A stretch of DNA of 64,000 nt, taken from the NCBI RefSeq assembly GCF_030052815.1, contig NC_079499.1:74043760-74107759 (forward strand), in the 5' to 3' direction. Position 1 is the stretch's first letter; each line of letters begins with the position of its first letter. The stretch comes from Hevea brasiliensis (lineage: Eukaryota; Streptophyta; Magnoliopsida; Malpighiales; Euphorbiaceae). Below the pieces are notes generated by a model. The model was not told where the DNA came from and did not search any database. It worked only from the letters and a program-made list of their open reading frames with translations. Shown piece by piece: positions 58,848 through 64,000 of the stretch. Made by a program: the position numbers and the translations under genes.

Positions 58848-60592
58848 TATTATCAGAAAATTAACTGCAGAAAATAACCAGATTAATTAGTAAATGTATT
58901 AAGTAATTAACCAAAATGATTATGGTCTTTTAATCAAATTGGTCCTTCCACTAACTTAGCGAATCCTACACTTCCAAAGTAGAAAACGGAAATCCTAGTT
59001 GGATGGATTTCTAGTGGGTGATTGAATTCTTATAATTCTATTGATCATCCTCAAGTACATCTGTTATTGGAATTACAATAAACTATAAGTGAGCAACTCC
59101 TTGCCTATCATATCTCATGTGAGGTTCAATCCTTTACTTAGCCCCTAATGCTAAAAATCTCAGGTACACCCATTATTTACTTATCTTGCATTAGATAAGT
59201 TGATCCCATTGAGCCAGTAATTATGCAAATAATTTTAATGTCCTCAGGTACATCCAATATTGGCCACCAAACCATTTACATATTTACAACATCTCATGCT
59301 TAATAATTATTCTTAAGAAAATCTCTTAAATTAATTGCATCTTATGCAACTATTTAAAATTTCTTAAAATAATTGCCCCAATGGAGGGCTCATGTTATAA
59401 TTACTTTAATTATAGCATTTCCAACTTAATCATTTGTTTGGAAGATTTTATGGTCATCCTAATTACTATTAAGGTCTCACTTTGCACATTATCCATTTAG
59501 CATGCATATATCATATAATTACATACATTCCCATACATCTCATGCATTCATGGATAAGCAGTAAATATGGTATGATCATGGACTTTCTAAGGGATTCAAT
59601 TCTGAGCCACCAAGAATTGAATCAGGGCATTCCTAGGTGCATTTCATTCATTCATTTTACAAGAGTTACTGAAGGAGTGCATAATCAATACTTGATCTTG
59701 AATTCCTCCCACTGGTCCCACCAATGCTCTTGATCTCCTTGAACTTCTTGCAATCCAATATTACATAGTAATCCTTGGCATACTAAGGCGAATTTACAAG
59801 AAGTAAATAAATGAAATTACAACCCAAAAATTATTACAACCTTAATAATACATGACCAAAATAAATTAAAATAAATTAATTAATTTACAATCCCAAAGAA
59901 ACATAAAAGAAATAAATCCAATCACATTGGTCTTTCATAGTCTATGATCATCCATCATGCATATCACTATTTAACAATTAAATAAAACATACATACTTAA
60001 ATTAAATTGAATATCTTATATTCAACTTAAAAATCTAGATTTGAATATTTTGAATCACATTTAAACAACCTTAAAAATTCAGATTTGAAGCACATTCAAA
60101 CAAATTTAAAAATTCATATTTGAATCACATTTAAACAACCTTAAAAATTCAGATTTGAAGCACATTCAAACAATTTTTAAAAAATCAGATTTGGATCACA
60201 TTCAAACAACTTTAAAAAATTAGATTTAAATATGATTGAAACAATTTTAAAAATTCAGATTTGAATCACATTCAAACAACTTTTAAAATTCATATTTGAA
60301 TCACATTCAAACAATTTTTAAAAATTCTGATTTGAATCAAAATTTAATTGTGTGATTAAAATTCTAATTAAACAATTTAATTAGATATAGGATGAGCTTT
60401 TAGATCATACAACAATTGCAAATTAAAAAGCCAAACCTTTGCACCACCCATGAAGCCAAACCATGCGCACCATTGATGGTGTTGTTCAAGCATACCGCCA
60501 CACATCCATTGCAACCAGCAATGGATAAATCATCTCATGATCCAAACACACAATTAAATCATATAATCAACAATCTAAATGGAAAATATAGT
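58848..60592 (-). other. Leader of copia E1 with palindromic repeat array
   Basis: No gene. The array of CAGATTTGAATCACATTCAAA-type units lies at about 60035-60345 and is shorter and more diverged than in E2. The three spaced CTCAGGTACATCC motifs stand near 59045-59260. Confidence 0.8.
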
Positions 60593-60605
60593 GGCTCTGA
60601 AACCA
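60593..60605 (-). other. Primer-binding site of copia E1, one base changed
   Basis: The plus strand reads GGCTCTGAAACCA where E2 has GGCTCTGATACCA, so the site mismatches tRNA-Met at one base. It lies two bases from the LTR. Confidence 0.85.
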
Positions 60606-60607
60606 AT

Positions 60608-62716
60608 TGAAGGAGCGAAAGCGTGAAAAACACAAGTTTATACCATTGAATTCAAAAATTTTAACCTAGGGTCACATGCATCATGCAAGATTTATTTTTA
60701 TCTATTAGATTTCAATGATAAACAACATATTAAAACTCTTTTAATATGTTTTTGAATCTATATTTGCCATTTAAGATTATAGAATTAATCAGATTAATTT
60801 TAGAACCCTATATTAAATCAATAACAAACACACTAACCTCTTGATGCACTGCAGTGTATTTGTGCCTTTGAGATTTGTCTTCAGGACACCAGATGTTGTT
60901 CCTTTAGCTTGTCCACACCAAGAACACCTATGGCAGCCCTTGAACAGTTTCTAAAGCTTTTTCTATTATTTAGAAAATCAAGTTCTGCCTTTTAAGAGAT
61001 TAAAAATGTAAACAGGACACTAGAAATGATTTCTAGTATTTTTAATTCAAGAGATTGTTTGCAAATCTCTTGGAATAGATGAGAGATGAAGAGGAAGAGA
61101 GAATATGAGTCTCAAGGGTGGCGGCACACAAAGGGAGGCAGTAGCTTGTGTGTTTTATTTTTCATAACAACACTTATATAGCTAGGTCACTACTTAAACC
61201 CTTGCCACATGTCACCCTTTGATTGGTTCTAGGTTTAATTGACCCAATCACATTGTGCCAAGTGTCAAACCTATATTTAATCTTAGTTTTAATCATCTTA
61301 CATGATTAAAAAACATTTGACAAGCATATGTGTAATGCCATGTGTCACCATCTCATGGTGCCACATGTCACCCTATGAAATGACCAAAAGGCCCATGTGT
61401 CTTAATTTTGAGTTCTTAACCCAAAATAATTATTTCTCTTCTTCTAATCAATTTATATCAAACACAAATTAATTAATTAATCTCTATTAATTAATTTCTC
61501 ATTAATTAAATTCATATTTAAATACTTTAAATATAAATTTAACTCATACTATACATCCAATAATCTAGATTTAGTTTCAAGTCATGCTAGGGACTTTGCA
61601 ATCTAATTGCAAACCAAACCTATTTAATTAATCAATTAAACTCTTTAATTAATTAATTAAATCATATTTAATTAGGTGATAACTTGCGTATGTGTGTGAC
61701 TTGCTAGGCTCATCACTAATTGGCAATGAGATATGATATCAACTCTTAATATCATCAGAACTCTTTCTTACCATAAATGATTTCTCTAAATCATTTTATG
61801 CACCTCATAGACCATGGTTAACAGTTAGCATAACATGCCATGGCCACCCAATTAGTAATAAGGTTTACCTTAAATGAACCTATAATCATATGTTACTATG
61901 CACTAGAATCTCTCTGTTACAAAATCCCAACTCAAGCTGGAGTCATGGTTTATGTCAAACTCCATTTGCTATAAATATTATGTTCTCTTTTAATTCCAGT
62001 TCTTGATTTAAAAGATTTTCTCATCAGAAACTCTTTTTTAATTAAATCTATCTGTCCTGGCCAGGAACTTGAAACATCAAGAACAATTAAATGAACATAG
62101 GATTTTATCTCTATTTACTTAGAGGAACAGATTCCATATTGATCAACACCTACCTCCATATATAACTAGTAGGAGCCAATACATGCCCATATACCCATAC
62201 ACAGTATAAGTATGAAAGCAGTATCAAACTCAAACTACCTATATATAAGATAACTGTGCTATTTCAGGTCTAAAGATTATATGCACTGATATGATTTATG
62301 ACAAAACATTGACAAGAGTAAACTCCATGTGGTTGTCATAAGTGTCACTGGTTCGGCCTACTTATCATTTATAAGTGCCTATCATGCTTGTCATATGGCA
62401 TGAGACTCACCATTCCATCTTATCTATATCTCATATAAATAACTTGAGGACAAACATGAATGCAATCTTTCTGGATAAGTCATGCCCTTATTATGAAGTA
62501 TCCTCGATTATGAACCTATTTATGATACTTTGTACTAAAAACACTGTCACTCATATTCTTAACAACTTAAGAATAGAATTTCTAACAAAATATCAATGGA
62601 CCTTTTCTATTACACATAAATATCTTATGTAAACGGAAAAGTGAAAATGCCTTTTATTAATAAAAACATGTACAAGATACATACTAAACGACATGCTCTA
62701 GGGCATACTACTAACA
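60608..62716 (-). repeat. 5' LTR of copia E1
   Basis: The 2109-bp partner of 5783-7872, followed on the right by TAAAC. A minus TATATAAG box lies at 61173-61180. No gene is seen. Confidence 0.9.
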
Positions 62717-63140
62717 TAAACAACCATAAATAAATAAAAACAAGCTACATATACTGAATTTCCATGGCTACCAAAATGTACATCTCCATTAAAACATCGA
62801 ACTTCAAAATTTCTTCCATAAATCAACTACCCAAAACCTTGGTTACACTTTTAATAAAACAAGAATTGAAAACACTCACTTACCACTTTTGAAGCTTAAT
62901 CAAAACCTCAGCAAAACTTAACTTTCTTACTCCTAGTATGCTGTCCAAGGTATGGAGGTCAAGTTTAATGAAGGTAGCTAGTGGAAAGAGTGACTTAACC
63001 AAGGTTGCATGGAGGTTCTTCAAGCTCGGCCATGGAGTTTTTCTCTCACTTTGTCTTGGCTGATTTGTCCCAAGGTTGAAGATGACAGAATTTTTTGTCC
63101 AAAGGTTGATTAAAGGTCCACTTAAGTGATTTTAGCGTCC

Positions 63141-63602
63141 TCGCTGAGGTTTTCCCCACCATCGCCCAAGAGAACACGCGAGCGACTCTGATACCAATTG
63201 TAACGATTGGGCTCCAACCACTAGAGGAATTGTCCGCTTTGGCCATAAGCCTCACGGTTTTGTCCCATAGGTAGAATGGAAAACTTCCCAGGAGGTCATC
63301 CATCCTAGGATTTCTCTCAAGCGAGCACGCTTAACCCTGGAGTTCTTCCAACTCTCCAGGCGATTCCACCAAAAGGTGCCTCTAGTGATTAGTTCTCCTA
63401 TTTTATATATCATTACTTTTAGTGAGGATGCTGAGTCCCGAAAGGGGGAGAGAAAGGTCCCTAGGCAAATCCCACATCGACAAAACACATGAGAGATGTT
63501 GGGTTTATAAGTTGGTGGTTCGTAACCCCTAGTGACACATTTTAAAATCGTGAGGGCTTCAATCCAGAGCGGACAATATCACTAGTGGGCTGGGCCACTA
63601 CA
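63141..63602 (-). mobile_element. Cassandra-type TRIM, truncated
   Basis: One 404-bp LTR (63199-63602, minus strand TGTAGTGG...CGTTACA) carries 5S rRNA sequence. To its left stands the primer-binding site TGGTATCAGAGTC (one change from tRNA-Met type) and a short stretch ending GCGAGGACGC, as in the brief Cassandra internal domain. The second LTR is missing. TRIMs encode no protein and need helper enzymes. Confidence 0.85.
63282..63348 (-). other. 5S rRNA-derived segment within the Cassandra LTR
   Basis: The minus strand reads AGAACTCC, then GTTAAGCGTGCTCG, GAGAGAAATCCTAGGATGGA and TGACCTCCTGGGAAGT, collinear with positions about 42-105 of plant 5S rRNA, including A box, intermediate element and C box. 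The 5' third of 5S is absent, so it is not a 5S gene. Confidence 0.88.
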
Positions 63603-63687
63603 TATACTTCCATAGATGTTTATTTAAGTCTTAAAAATATTTTTCAGGGTTCCTGGCGGTCCAGGGCTAGTCAATGGTCCATGCTAC

Positions 63688-63735
63688 AACTTTCCGGTGT
63701 GGTCACCCATCGCTAAGGTTTTCGGCTCGTTTAAC
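63688..63735 (-). promoter_or_regulatory. 5S rRNA-like module in the outer LTR
   Basis: The minus strand reads GTTAAACGAGC, then 24 nt on (start to start) GATGGGTGACC and CACCGGAAAGT. Same place and spacing as in the G2 LTR. Confidence 0.5.
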
Positions 63736-63912
63736 TTGGTTACATTTCATTGCTATTATTTTTCTTTTGTTTTTCTTGTATTTTCTTTTCTTGTACTTCA
63801 TTATTTTATGTATCCTCACCCACATCTAAGTGTAGTTCTAGGCATCCTAGCTGTCCAGACAACACTGGTCACTGGAACAGTTGAACGCACTATCGAACAT
63901 AGGGGTGTTACA

Positions 63913-64000
63913 ATTCTCCCACCCTTAAAATAAATTTCGTCTCGAAATTTTACTTGGCATCAGTTTCTGAACAGCTGTGGGTGCTATCTTCTCATATCTC
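63913..64000 (-). other. Polypurine tract and internal edge of the outer gypsy element
   Basis: The minus strand reads AAGGGTGGGAGAATTG just before the LTR start, preceded by CGAAATTT..AATTTCG-like sequence as upstream of the G2 tract. The coding part of the element, if any, lies right of the window. Confidence 0.65.

Larger units (their letters stand above)
5783..62716 (-). mobile_element. Copia element E1, interrupted twice
   Basis: The outer LTRs (5783-7872 and 60608-62716) share the same end variant, TGAAGGAGCGAAAGCG, and are flanked by the TSD TAAAC (5778-5782, 62717-62721). On the minus strand from right to left it has 5' LTR, primer-binding site, leader, gag, protease, integrase, RT, [E2 inserted at ATCTT], RT-RNase H linker, [Tat element inserted at ATACT], RNase H C-terminus, polypurine tract and 3' LTR. 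Without inserts it is about 10 kb. The polyprotein has several stops and shifts. A plain tandem copia array was considered and rejected because each LTR pair has its own TSD. Confidence 0.88.
62717..63912 (-). mobile_element. Outer minus-strand gypsy LTR (related to G2 LTR), host of E1 and Cassandra
   Basis: On the minus strand it starts TGTAACACCCCTATGTTCG at 63912 and follows the G2 LTR start for about 300 bp with scattered changes, through the 5S-like module to GGAACCCTGAAAAATATTTT. The Cassandra fragment interrupts it at 63141-63602. Beyond it, 62722-63140 resembles about 11470-11640 of the G2 LTR (AAACTCCATGGCC, CTTCATTAAACTT). It continues at 5782-5630 across E1. A 3' LTR is implied by the polypurine tract on its right. 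Confidence 0.75.

Noticed and set aside
5783..62716. A tandem array of copia elements sharing LTRs
   Set aside because: LTR end variants pair as 5783/60608 and 47001/53506, and each pair has its own target duplication (TAAAC, ATCTT), which fits nesting.
62743..62750. CATATAC near 62744 as the left target duplication of Cassandra (TATAC at 63603-63607)
   Set aside because: No Cassandra LTR start follows it, and the flank aligns with host LTR; probably chance.
63282..63348. A 5S rRNA gene
   Set aside because: The first third of 5S rRNA is missing and it lies inside an LTR with a primer-binding site; it is Cassandra sequence.
63046..63488. Minus open frames of 85 and 78 codons
   Set aside because: They cross the Cassandra LTR and 5S segment, which is non-coding.

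Overview
The window is plant nuclear DNA, probably from a eudicot tree or shrub genome rich in LTR retrotransposons. I cannot fix the species. I found no host gene. Almost every base belongs to a nest of LTR retrotransposons whose boundaries can be checked by paired LTRs and target-site duplications (TSDs). Domain sets support an angiosperm origin: Tekay/Del-like Ty3-gypsy gag, a Tat/Ogre-class Ty3-gypsy element with dual RNase H, Ty1-copia, and a Cassandra-type TRIM carrying 5S rRNA sequence.

Layout from outside in. (0) A minus-strand gypsy LTR (5630-5782 plus 62717-63912) is the visible host. It also carries a truncated Cassandra (63141-63602). To its left lies element G1 (586-5629, plus strand), whose 5' LTR is cut by another minus LTR (1-585). 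(1) A minus-strand copia element, E1 (5783-62716, TSD TAAAC), sits in the host LTR. (2a) E1 is split in its RNase H by a very large minus-strand Tat/Ogre-like element (8228-46642, TSD ATACT, right copy damaged), with LTRs of about 6 kb and about 24.2 kb long without its insert. (2b) E1 is split again by a second copia, E2 (47001-55564, TSD ATCTT). (3) The Tat 3' LTR is split by a minus solo LTR (9838-24070, TSD GAGTT). The undisturbed site is visible in the other Tat LTR at 42252-42256. (4) That solo LTR is split by element G2 (10754-21350, TSD AGCTA), with LTRs of about 4.06 kb and only 2.5 kb of internal DNA.

The Tat element encodes, on the minus strand from right to left: a leader with a long hairpin, an Ogre-type ORF1, gag with two zinc-knuckle-like motifs, an aspartic protease with a G-patch-like motif, RT, two RNases H and integrase. 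A 60-bp minisatellite and the polypurine tract follow. Each Tat LTR also contains an antisense gene in U3 with its own TATA box, a candidate intron, a domain resembling the plant 'putative gypsy-type transposon' family and a C-terminal coiled coil. The lesions in the two antisense copies are largely private, so that gene may have been intact when the element inserted.

The two most unusual signals are this LTR-borne antisense gene and a short 5S-rRNA-like module near the start of at least three different gypsy LTR families, in addition to the real Cassandra. All polyproteins carry stops or frameshifts, many of them C-to-T changes typical of methylated plant transposons, so nothing here looks autonomous today.
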